NCBI GenBank assembly: GCA_027017505.1
Contig: JALUQR010000032.1
Coordinates: 1-6,032 of the forward strand
Reading direction: 5' to 3'
DNA length: 6,032 bases
From: a bacterium
GTDB lineage: Bacteria > Desulfobacterota > GWC2-55-46 > DRQE01
Shown: in pieces, positions 1 to 6,032 of the stretch
Layout: every line of letters starts with the position of its first letter
How positions within the stretch are numbered: the first letter of the stretch is position 1
Notes under the pieces: model-generated
What the model was told of the DNA's origin: nothing
What the model saw: only the letters and a program-made list of their open reading frames with translations
Databases searched by the model: none
Program-made: the position numbers and the translations under genes

Positions 1-1492
1 ACTGGATGGCCTCTGCCACATGGTGTGCCCTTATGTTAGGGCTTTCCTCAAGGTCTGCAATGGTTCTTGCAAGTTTTAGTATCCTGGTGTAGGCACGGGC
101 AGAAAGTGAGAACCTCTCTATGGCACCCTCAAGAAGTGTGCTTGAGTGTGTATCAAGTGTGCAGTATTTTTTTATGGCATCTTCATCCATCATGGCGTTG
201 TTCCTTATCGGGGTGTTTCTGAAGCGTTCCTTCTGTATTTTTCTTGCAACAAGTACCCTCTGTCTTATCTCCTTTGAGCTTCGCACAGGGCTCTTATCTG
301 TAAGTTCTTTGAAGTTCACCCTTGCGACCTCGCAGTGCACATCTATGCGGTCAAGTAGCGGGCCTGAAAGTTTTGCCCTGTAGCGCTGTATCATTGGTGG
401 GGTGCACACACACTCCCTTGTGCCATCGCCAAGATAGCCACAGGGGCAGGGGTTTGTTGCACACACAAGCATGAACCTTGCGGGAAAGACCAGCGACGAC
501 TGTGCCCTTGCAACTGTTATTACACCATCCTCAAGGGGCTGACGCATTGCCTCAAGCACATTTCTTCTGAACTCGAGCACCTCGTCAAGAAAGAGCACCC
601 CGTTGTGGGCAAGGCTTATCTCTCCAGGGCGTGGTATCTGGCCTCCTCCGATGAGGCCTGCATCGGATATGGTGTGATGTGGCGTGCGGAAGGGCCTTTC
701 TGTAACAAGGGGTTTGTCCTCTGGCAGAAGCCCTGCAACACTGTGTATGCGGGTTACCTCTATGGCCTCTTCAAGGCTCATGGGTGGCAGTATGCCAGGA
801 AGCCTTCTTGCAAGCATGGTCTTGCCAGCACCTGGTGGTCCCATAAGGAGAAGATTGTGCCCGCCTGCTGCAACAACCTCAAGTGCCCGTTTTACATGCT
901 CCTGCCCCCTTACATCAGCCATGTCAGCACCACAGGCCTCCACAAAGAGACCACCGGTATCCACCCTTGTGGGTTCAATGGTTCTCTCTCCGTTTATAAA
1001 TTCCACCACCTCTGAAAGGCTTTTAACCCCGAACACATCTATTCCACCGATTATTGCAGCCTCACGGGAGTTCTCCCTGGGCACTATAAGCCCCCTTGCG
1101 GTATTCCTCACCGCCATGGCAACCGCAAGCACACCCCTTACGGGTTTTACCTCTCCGTGGAGGGAGAGCTCACCGAGCATCACATAACCTGAGAGATTAT
1201 CCCTCTTTACCACCCCGTCTGCAGCCAGTATGCCTATGGCTATGGGCAGGTCAAAGGAACTGCCCTCTTTTTTGAGGTCTGCAGGAGCAAGGTTTACGGT
1301 GAGTCTTCCAGAGGGAAAACTGTAGCCCGAGTTCTTTATGGCCGACCTCACACGCTCTCTGCTTTCCTTTATGGCGTTGTCAGGCAGTCCCACGGTAGAA
1401 AAAGAGGGTAGCCCCCTGGAGCTATCCACCTCAACCTCAACAGGCAGGGCGTCTATGCCCACGATGGTGGCTGAAAGGATGCGTGAAAGCAT
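1..1492 (-). CDS. comM: YifB/ComM family Mg-chelatase-like AAA+ ATPase, 3' end cut by window edge
   Basis: The first 497 residues are present and the frame is open to the left edge. The family is about 500-510 residues long, so only about ten are missing. Residues 1-170 form the N-terminal ChlI/Lon-protease-like fold (SRGLPSFSTVGLPDNAIKES, then LAPADLKKEG and FDLPIAIG). The AAA+ module follows: VRGQEHVKRALEVAA-type entry at about 194-209, Walker A GPPGAGKT (218-225), RTPHHTISDAGLIGG (269-283), Walker B VLFLDE (299-304), and NPCPCGYLG with paired cysteines C349/C351 and C361/C363. LSGPLLDRIDVH (375-386) and a C-terminal helical lid (about 435-497) complete it. In naturally transformable bacteria ComM is a hexameric helicase that drives branch migration during integration of incoming DNA. 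The family is also widespread in non-competent species, where its role is less clear. The ATG gives the typical MLSRILSATIVGIDA start. Confidence 0.95.
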   Translation of the reverse strand, partial: MLSRILSATIVGIDALPVEVEVDSSRGLPSFSTVGLPDNAIKESRERVRSAIKNSGYSFPSGRLTVNLAPADLKKEGSSFDLPIAIGILAADGVVKRDNLSGYVMLGELSLHGEVKPVRGVLAVAMAVRNTARGLIVPRENSREAAIIGGIDVFGVKSLSEVVEFINGERTIEPTRVDTGGLFVEACGADMADVRGQEHVKRALEVVAAGGHNLLLMGPPGAGKTMLARRLPGILPPMSLEEAIEVTRIHSVAGLLPEDKPLVTERPFRTPHHTISDAGLIGGGQIPRPGEISLAHNGVLFLDEVLEFRRNVLEAMRQPLEDGVITVARAQSSLVFPARFMLVCATNPCPCGYLGDGTRECVCTPPMIQRYRAKLSGPLLDRIDVHCEVARVNFKELTDKSPVRSSKEIRQRVLVARKIQKERFRNTPIRNNAMMDEDAIKKYCTLDTHSSTLLEGAIERFSLSARAYTRILKLARTIADLEESPNIRAHHVAEAIQ

Positions 1493-1494
1493 GG

Positions 1495-1499
1495 CCCCT
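1495..1499 (-). promoter_or_regulatory. Candidate ribosome binding site of comM, unusually close
   Basis: AGGGG overlaps the phosphatase TAG stop and ends only 2 bases before the comM ATG. That is shorter than the usual 5-9 base spacing. Translation may depend on ribosomes finishing the phosphatase gene. The start itself is supported by the protein's family-typical N terminus. Confidence 0.3.
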
Positions 1500-2133
1500 A
1501 ATATATAACCGTGGAATCCATCCTCTGGTTTGGTCCTCCGTTAAGAAGTTTTACAAGGGAGAACCCATCTGGAAAGTAATCTATTATGTTAAGACATCCG
1601 TAGTCCTGCTCTATTCTGAAGAAGTTTTCAAGCCCAAGCCCCATGGCCTCGCAGAGTATGACCCTGTTTACCCCTCCGTGTGCAACCACACAGATGGTCT
1701 CACCCTGGTGTCTGCGGAGTATGTCCTTTAGGGTGGGCATAACCCGTGCCCTCAGCTCTGGAAGGGTTTCCCCGCCGTCCACACCCCTTTTTGCAAGGTC
1801 TCTGAAGGTAAACTGCCTTGCAGAGGGAAACCTCTCTACCACCTCGCTTCTGGTAAGTCCCTCCCACATGCCGAGGTAGAGCTCTCTCAGGGATGCAAGC
1901 CTTGTTACCTGCTTGCCCCATCTTTCTGCAAGCACAAGGGCACTCTCGTAGGACCTCTTGAGGTCACTTGAGTATATGGCAGAGGGTTCAATATCCCTTA
2001 AGTATTCTGAAAGCAGGGCGAATTCCTTTCTGCCCTCTTCACTGAGTTCCACATCATGGTGGCCGTTGTAGCGTGGTTGCTCGTATCCCACCACCCTTCC
2101 GTGACGCATAAGATAGAGCCTTGTTGCCTTCAT
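1498..2133 (-). CDS. Histidine phosphatase family protein, possible alpha-ribazole phosphatase (CobC-like)
   Basis: A 211-residue member of the phosphoglycerate-mutase-like (histidine phosphatase) superfamily. Near the N terminus is the LMRHG motif, with R10 and the H11 nucleophile that becomes phosphorylated. R60 (SSDLKRS) is expected to bind phosphate, E84 (RELYLGMWEG) is the likely proton donor, and H152 (VVAHGGVNR) completes the active site. No signal peptide or membrane segment is seen, so it is probably cytosolic. Its place 3 bases after cobO suggests CobC, which removes the 5' phosphate from alpha-ribazole phosphate or cobalamin phosphate late in B12 assembly. The superfamily is functionally broad, and GpmB-like or other small-molecule phosphatases look very similar, so the substrate is inferred from context only. 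I leave the symbol blank for that reason. The TAG stop lies 5 bases before the comM ATG. Confidence 0.9.
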   Translation of the reverse strand: MKATRLYLMRHGRVVGYEQPRYNGHHDVELSEEGRKEFALLSEYLRDIEPSAIYSSDLKRSYESALVLAERWGKQVTRLASLRELYLGMWEGLTRSEVVERFPSARQFTFRDLAKRGVDGGETLPELRARVMPTLKDILRRHQGETICVVAHGGVNRVILCEAMGLGLENFFRIEQDYGCLNIIDYFPDGFSLVKLLNGGPNQRMDSTVIY

Positions 2134-2136
2134 GTC

Positions 2137-2676
2137 TTAGAACTCCACCCCCTTTCTTGCCTTTATACCCTCGTCAAAGGGATGCTTTATCTTGAGCATC
2201 TCTGTCACATAGTCTGCCCTCTTGACAAGCTCTGGTGGGGCATCTCTGCCTGTAAGAATAACCTCCAGAGAGGGTGGCCTTTTCTCGACAAACTCTATAA
2301 CATCCTCAAGCCCGAGATAACCACCGTTTATGGCACTCATGACCTCATCCAAGACCACCATGTGGAACTCCTTCTGCTTAAGCCTTCTTTTTGCCTCTGT
2401 GAAGAGTGCATTCACGCATTCCCTTACAGCCCTTTCATCTGCCCTGCCCTTCTGGAATACGGGGTGTTTCTGGTCTCCCCTTATGAGTTCCACATCCTTA
2501 AGGTATGTGCGTATGGTGTTTTTTTCTCCTGATGGGTCTGACTCTCTTTTGAAGAACTGCACAAACAGCACCTTCCATCCCCAGCCCACGGCCCTCAGGA
2601 CAAGCCCCAGGGCACAGCAGGTCTTGCCCTTTCCATCTCCTGTGTATATGTGCACAAGGCCCCTTCTCTGGCTCAT
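2137..2676 (-). CDS. cobO: Cob(I)yrinic acid a,c-diamide adenosyltransferase (CobO/BtuR/CobA family)
   Basis: A 179-residue cytosolic enzyme that transfers the 5'-deoxyadenosyl group of ATP to the cobalt of reduced corrinoids, making the coenzyme form of vitamin B12. The fold is a P-loop NTPase with the family's signatures in order: YTGDGKGKT (11-19, an unusual P-loop), the VVLDE strand (107-111, Walker B-like), the TGRDAPPEL motif (142-150), and the C-terminal KHPFDEGIKARKGVEF segment (164-179). It starts almost directly at the strand before the P-loop, so it lacks the N-terminal extension found in the roughly 196-residue enterobacterial enzymes; this is common in other bacteria. The ATG overlaps the rpoD stop as ATGA. 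The next gene, 3 bases downstream, is a phosphatase that may act in the same pathway. Whether the cell makes corrinoids de novo or only salvages them cannot be judged here. Confidence 0.95.
   Translation of the reverse strand: MSQRRGLVHIYTGDGKGKTCCALGLVLRAVGWGWKVLFVQFFKRESDPSGEKNTIRTYLKDVELIRGDQKHPVFQKGRADERAVRECVNALFTEAKRRLKQKEFHMVVLDEVMSAINGGYLGLEDVIEFVEKRPPSLEVILTGRDAPPELVKRADYVTEMLKIKHPFDEGIKARKGVEF
2143..2146 (-). promoter_or_regulatory. Ribosome binding site of the histidine phosphatase gene
   Basis: GGAG lies 9 bases upstream of the ATG at 2133 and within the last codons of cobO. It supports that start, which also places the RHG catalytic motif at the expected distance from the N terminus. 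Confidence 0.5.
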
Positions 2677-4016
2677 TCAAAGAACACCTTGAGGATTTTA
2701 CTTCTTGCGGGATGTCTCAGTTTTCTGAGTGCCTTCTCCTCTATCTGTCTTATCCTCTCACGCGTTACATTGAAGATACGGCCCACCTCCTCAAGGGTGT
2801 GGTCTGCACCATCTATGCCAAAACGCATCCTCAGGACTTTTGCCTCCCGCTCTGTCAGGGTGGAGAGCACCCTGTCCACACACTCAGAAAGTCGGGCATT
2901 TATTGTTGCATCCTGTGGTGATGGAGAGGATTCATCCTCTATGAAGTCGCACAGTATCGTTCTTTCGTCATCACTTACGGGGCTGTCCAGTGAAAGGGGT
3001 CTGTGCATTATCCCGAGTATCTTTTCCACCCTTTCAGGAGGCATGCCTGCCCTTTCTGAAAGCTCCTCTGTGGTGGGTGCACGGCCGTGCTCCTGGACAA
3101 ATCCCCTGGATATGCGCTGAACCCTGTTTATGGTATCTATCATGTGCACGGGTATACGAATGAGTCTTGCCTGGTCTGATATGGCACGTGATATTGCCTG
3201 TTTTATCCACCATGTTGCATAGGTGGAGAACCTGTAGCCCCTTCTGTACTCAAACTTCTCCACAGCCCTTATAAGCCCCATGTTGCCCTCCTGCACGAGG
3301 TCAAGCAGTGGCAGACCCCTGTTGAGGTACCTGCGGGCAATGCTCACAACAAGCCTTAAGTTGGCCTTAAGAAGGGTGTGCTTTGCAGACTCCACCTCCT
3401 TCATTATCCTCTCAACTGTCCTGAGTTTACGGGTTATGCTCACCCTGTGGGTGCCTGTAATCCTCTCTATCTCTTCGAGCTCATCCCTCAGGCTCTCAAG
3501 CCTTCGCACAGATGATACAGGGTTACCGTTCCTTCTGGCAAGCCCTCTTTCTATCCTGCTTATGCTTCTCTTCAGAGCCCTGTACCTTCTCTCATAAAAG
3601 GAAAGACTCTTTGAAAGCCTCTCAAAGAGGTCTGTGCCAGCACTTATGTTTGCAAGAAGCCTTACAATGGAGGGCTCCTTTATCTCTCCATCAAGGGTTT
3701 TGAGCCTTCTGTAGTGTTTTCTGAAGCTATCTATCTTTTTAAGCAGTTCCTCTTTTTCGTATTCATCGTCCTGAAAGATGCGCGGACTGCAGTTTTCAAG
3801 CTCCTTGACGAGTAGCTCTGTTTTGAGAAACTCCCTTATAAGGGCCTTTCTGCCTTCTTCTATCTTTCTTGCAATCTCTCTTTCCTGCCTTCCTGTAAGA
3901 AGAATGGTTTCGGAAATCTCTCTTAAGTATCCCCTTACGGGGTCTGTCTTACTGCAATCCAGTGTGATGCTGGACTGCTCCTTACAGGGGGTATCTGTTC
4001 TCTGGACCTTTCTCAA
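2673..4016 (-). CDS. rpoD: RNA polymerase sigma-70 factor, RpoD/SigA type, compact form
   Basis: A 447-residue primary-type sigma factor that directs RNA polymerase to promoters. Region 1.2 is at about 25-56 (DPVRGYLREI, then LLTGRQEREIARKIEEG). A charged, Arg/Lys/Glu-rich helical spacer fills about 57-208. Region 2 is at about 211-291 (ANLRLVVSIARRY, DLVQEGNMGLIRAVEKFEYRRG, FSTYATWWIKQAISRAI, IRIPVHM). Region 3 runs about 292-365 and includes the 'finger' segment before DFIEDE. Region 4 is at about 374-447, with the helix-turn-helix VTRERIRQIE followed by HPARS, as in group 1 sigmas. Residues for -10 melting (W269, W270) and -35 contact (R419, E420, R423, Q424) are kept. Region 1.1 is absent: only about 24 residues precede region 1.2. 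Start codon is TTG, overlapping the dnaG TGA (TTGA). The position after dnaG supports housekeeping identity, but a second, group 2 sigma cannot be excluded from this window alone. Confidence 0.93.
   Translation of the reverse strand: MRKVQRTDTPCKEQSSITLDCSKTDPVRGYLREISETILLTGRQEREIARKIEEGRKALIREFLKTELLVKELENCSPRIFQDDEYEKEELLKKIDSFRKHYRRLKTLDGEIKEPSIVRLLANISAGTDLFERLSKSLSFYERRYRALKRSISRIERGLARRNGNPVSSVRRLESLRDELEEIERITGTHRVSITRKLRTVERIMKEVESAKHTLLKANLRLVVSIARRYLNRGLPLLDLVQEGNMGLIRAVEKFEYRRGYRFSTYATWWIKQAISRAISDQARLIRIPVHMIDTINRVQRISRGFVQEHGRAPTTEELSERAGMPPERVEKILGIMHRPLSLDSPVSDDERTILCDFIEDESSPSPQDATINARLSECVDRVLSTLTEREAKVLRMRFGIDGADHTLEEVGRIFNVTRERIRQIEEKALRKLRHPARSKILKVFFE
2685..2690 (-). promoter_or_regulatory. 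Ribosome binding site of cobO
   Basis: AAGGTG lies 8 bases upstream of the cobO ATG, inside the end of rpoD. It is a moderate Shine-Dalgarno match and consistent with coupled translation from rpoD. Confidence 0.45.
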
Positions 4017-5743
4017 CGGTCTTGCTCCTGTTCTTTTCTGATTCCCAGTCTGCGCAGTATATCCCTTGCTATCTGGCCTTTTCCCCTTTCTTCGAGTTTC
4101 CTTACAAGCTCCATTACCTCGGGGTTGAGATGAGCTCCCAGAAGGTCCCGTTTGAATATCCTTTCAACACAGTCGCGAAGCATCCTGGCTGGCTCCTCTA
4201 TGAAGCCATCGTCCTCGTTCATGACCGTTTCTGTTATGAATGTCTTTATTCTTGCATCCTCTGTGAGTTCTGCAAGGCTTAAGACCTCTTTTACAGCCCT
4301 ATCATTAAAACCCCTTTTTACAACCTCTGCAACTTCTTTAAGGAAGGGGTCTTTGAAGCGTTCCAGGGCCTCTGCAACGGTGTTACTGTAAAGTTCAGGC
4401 CTTCTAAGAATGACCCTGAGTGTGGTAAGCTCTGTAAGGTCATATGCGGGTTTTGGGGCTGTCTGCACCGTGTTTGTGGGTTTATCCCTCCTCATGGCAG
4501 ATAGCACCACCTTGGCACTCACACCGAGCATAAAGGCAACCTTCGACACATAGTGTTCCCTTCTTACAGGGTCTTTCACGCTTTTAAGATAGGGCATTAC
4601 CTCCTTGAGGTACTGCACCTTATCGTCTGCACTGTGGAGTGAGAATCTCTTTTTGAGCTCTCCGAGGAAGAACTCAAACAGCTCTATCCCCTCTTCGACC
4701 TTCTTAAGGAGTGCTTCGGTGCCGTATCTTCTCACGAACTCATCGGGGTCTGTGCCTTTTATGAGCACCACCCTGGGCAGGGTATCCTCTTCAAGGAATG
4801 TGGCAAGCCCCCTCAGTGCAGCCTTTCTGCCCGCATCATCACCATCAAACAGGGTATAAAGCCTTGTGGTGTATGTCCTGAGTGTCCTTATGTGGTTCTG
4901 TGTGAGGGCTGTTCCCATGGTTGCAACAGTTTCTGTAAGGCCTGCCATATGAAGCGTTATGAGGTCAAAGTAGCCCTCAACCACAAGCACCCTCTGTTTC
5001 TTCCTTATGGATTCCTTTGCCTCCCAGAGGCCGTACAGTGTGTTTCCCTTTTTGAATACCTCTGAATCCGCAGAGTTAAGATACTTTGGCTCTCCTCCAT
5101 CTATAACCCTTCCGCCAAATCCAACGGTTCTGCCCCTTACATCCCTTATGGGAAAGATTATGCGGTTTACGAATATGGAATAATGGCTACCGTTTCTTCT
5201 CTTTATAAACCCTGTCCTTTCAAGGATTCTGTCCCGTATGCCATTTTCTTTAAGATACTCACAGAGCCTTTCCGCACCAGATGGTGCATAGCCTATGTTG
5301 AACCGCTCTATGGCGTCCTCTGTTATGCCACGCCCTTTAAGATACCGCATTGCCCCTGTGCCCTCCCTGCTTCTTAGCATCTCCTTAAAGAAGGCCTCAG
5401 AGAGGGCAAGGGCCTTGAGGAGTTCCTCTCTGTCTCTGCTCTCTCCTGTACGGTATTCCTTGAGCTCTATACCGTATCTTCTTGCAAGCATCCGTGTGGC
5501 GTCCACAAAACTCATGCCCTCCTGCCTCATGAGAAATGTTATAACACTTCCTCCTGTATGACAGCCAAAGCAGTAGAACAGCCTTTTCTCCTCGTTTACG
5601 GTGAAGGAAGGGGTCTTTTCAGCATGGAATGGGCAGAGGGCAACATAGTTTGCACCCCTTCTTTTAAGTGGAAGGTATTCGGAAATCACCTCCACTATGC
5701 TGGCCCGTTCTATTATCTCATCTATCTTCTCTTTGGGTATCAT
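4013..5743 (-). CDS. dnaG: DNA primase DnaG
   Basis: A 576-residue primase that makes RNA primers at the replication fork in partnership with the DnaB helicase. All expected domains are present in order. The N-terminal CHC2 zinc-binding domain spans about residues 1-100, with ligands C37, H40, C58 and C61. The RNA polymerase core covers about 110-365 and includes RFNIGYAP, VGFGGRV and PKYLNS. Inside it the TOPRIM fold carries E256 (VVEGYFD), D300 and D302 (FDGDDAG) and D332/D334 (DPDEF), matching the metal-binding acidic residues of Escherichia coli DnaG. Residues from about 370 to the end form a divergent helical C-terminal region, expected to contact DnaB. The length is near the family norm of about 580-600. 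The ATG start has a good GGAG site and gives the usual N terminus (IPKEKIDEIIERASIVEVI). The gene overlaps mutS2 upstream and rpoD downstream by 4 bases each. No frameshift or missing key residue is seen. Confidence 0.98.
   Translation of the reverse strand: MIPKEKIDEIIERASIVEVISEYLPLKRRGANYVALCPFHAEKTPSFTVNEEKRLFYCFGCHTGGSVITFLMRQEGMSFVDATRMLARRYGIELKEYRTGESRDREELLKALALSEAFFKEMLRSREGTGAMRYLKGRGITEDAIERFNIGYAPSGAERLCEYLKENGIRDRILERTGFIKRRNGSHYSIFVNRIIFPIRDVRGRTVGFGGRVIDGGEPKYLNSADSEVFKKGNTLYGLWEAKESIRKKQRVLVVEGYFDLITLHMAGLTETVATMGTALTQNHIRTLRTYTTRLYTLFDGDDAGRKAALRGLATFLEEDTLPRVVLIKGTDPDEFVRRYGTEALLKKVEEGIELFEFFLGELKKRFSLHSADDKVQYLKEVMPYLKSVKDPVRREHYVSKVAFMLGVSAKVVLSAMRRDKPTNTVQTAPKPAYDLTELTTLRVILRRPELYSNTVAEALERFKDPFLKEVAEVVKRGFNDRAVKEVLSLAELTEDARIKTFITETVMNEDDGFIEEPARMLRDCVERIFKRDLLGAHLNPEVMELVRKLEERGKGQIARDILRRLGIRKEQEQDR
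4025..4029 (-). promoter_or_regulatory. Ribosome binding site that decides the rpoD TTG start
   Basis: AGGAG lies 8 bases upstream of the TTG at 4016-4014, inside the last codons of dnaG. It is a strong, well-spaced Shine-Dalgarno match. No ATG or GTG exists in frame between this TTG and the conserved region 1.2, so this site is the main support for a TTG start. Confidence 0.65.
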
Positions 5744-6032
5744 CTTATCTCCACAATTGTAACTCCCTCGCCACCCTGGTGAACGGGCGGAGAATGAAAC
5801 CCCCGAACAAGGCTGTTTTCTGAAAGGTACTCTCTTATGGCATGTCTCAGTCTTCCAGTGCCTATACCGTGTATGACCTCTATTCTCTCTATGCCCTTTA
5901 TGTGTGCCTGGTCTATAAGGCGCTCGAGTTCTCTTATGGCCTCCTCGCTTCTCTTACCAATAAGGTTTATCCTTAAGGGCATAGCGTCAGGGGCTGACAC
6001 ACCTGTGGTGGGGTGGGCTTCCTTCTTTTCTT
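5740..6032 (-). CDS. mutS2: MutS2 (endonuclease/recombination suppressor), C-terminal Smr domain, partial
   Basis: Only the last 96 residues are present. The reading frame is open to the right edge of the window, so the 5' part (MutS-like ATPase core) lies outside. The visible part is a charged linker followed by an Smr domain. Its landmarks are the INLIG strand and the R-x-x-E-A helix start, then the HGIGTG motif (5854-5871), and a closing GG-x-G-V-T-I-V-E-I strand. This pattern is typical of the MutS2 C terminus. In that family the Smr domain binds or cuts DNA, or acts on collided ribosomes, depending on lineage. A GTG at 6000 could start a separate 86-residue protein, but the uninterrupted upstream frame and the MutS2-like tail argue against it. 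A different Smr-domain protein cannot be fully excluded. The TGA stop overlaps the dnaG ATG by 4 bases (ATGA), which suggests translational coupling. Confidence 0.82.
   Translation of the reverse strand, partial: EKKEAHPTTGVSAPDAMPLRINLIGKRSEEAIRELERLIDQAHIKGIERIEVIHGIGTGRLRHAIREYLSENSLVRGFHSPPVHQGGEGVTIVEIR
5749..5752 (-). promoter_or_regulatory. Ribosome binding site of dnaG
   Basis: GGAG lies 5 bases upstream of the dnaG ATG and inside the last codons of the mutS2 frame. Together with the ATGA overlap it supports ATG at 5743 as the dnaG start. Confidence 0.6.

Noticed and set aside
684..1187. A 167-residue open frame on the plus strand, opposite comM.
   Set aside because: It lies antisense to well-conserved ComM sequence, including Walker A. 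The translation is low in complexity (Ser, Pro, Thr, Ala rich) with no recognisable domain, as expected for a shadow frame.
1..1492. A possible frameshift or broken comM, because no stop codon occurs in the window.
   Set aside because: Reading the frame codon by codon gives 497 continuous residues with every ComM motif in order. The gene simply runs past the window edge.
2056..2532. A 158-residue plus-strand open frame across the cobO/phosphatase junction, with Cys- and His-rich stretches.
   Set aside because: It spans two real minus-strand genes with intact catalytic motifs. The Cys/His richness has no regular metal-binding spacing.
2650..3120. A 156-residue plus-strand open frame opposite sigma regions 3 and 4.
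   Set aside because: Ser/Leu-rich shadow of the highly conserved rpoD 3' half. It has no domain and no supporting ribosome binding site pattern or neighbour.
5740..6000. A stand-alone small Smr protein starting at the GTG at 6000.
   Set aside because: The frame continues without a stop to the window edge, and the fragment matches the tail of MutS2, so a longer protein is the simpler reading.
1..6032. CRISPR arrays, insertion sequences, tRNA/rRNA genes, riboswitches, terminators and intergenic promoters.
   Set aside because: The minus strand is coding throughout with no intergenic gap above 5 bases. I saw no repeated units with spacers, terminal inverted repeats, or GC stem plus T-run structures at gene ends. 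Short recurring words such as CCCTTA and CTTGC come from codon bias.

Overview
This window is one gapless stretch of a bacterial chromosome. All six genes lie on the minus strand, so they are transcribed right to left. The order of transcription is: the end of mutS2 (Smr domain), dnaG (primase), an rpoD-type sigma-70 factor, cobO/btuR (corrinoid adenosyltransferase), a histidine-phosphatase-family gene that may be cobC, and comM/yifB (Mg-chelatase-like AAA+ protein, cut just before its C terminus by the window edge). There are no non-coding gaps: the first three junctions are 4-base stop/start overlaps and the last two are gaps of 3 and 5 bases. I see no promoter, terminator, RNA gene, CRISPR array, insertion sequence or long repeat.

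Organism: base composition looks roughly balanced. The genes use many ATA isoleucine and AGG/AGA arginine codons. Gene packing is very tight, and a housekeeping-type sigma factor follows dnaG directly. Together these suggest a deep-branching, possibly thermophilic or anaerobic, Gram-negative-type bacterium. A Nitrospirota-like lineage is my best guess, but it is weak and rests on style rather than on a marker comparison.

Function: the core is a variant of the classic macromolecular-synthesis operon, in which primase and the main sigma factor are co-transcribed. The usual upstream rpsU is not adjacent; the end of mutS2 is there instead. Downstream, the operon continues into a two-gene corrinoid (vitamin B12) block and then comM, a branch-migration helicase relative. 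DNA replication, recombination, transcription initiation and cofactor activation therefore appear to share one transcript.

The window is mostly ordinary housekeeping sequence, and I do not find a hidden new system. The points most worth a second look are the sigma factor's compact architecture (no region 1.1, with a charged 150-residue spacer), its TTG start overlapping the dnaG stop, and the housekeeping-plus-B12 operon arrangement.
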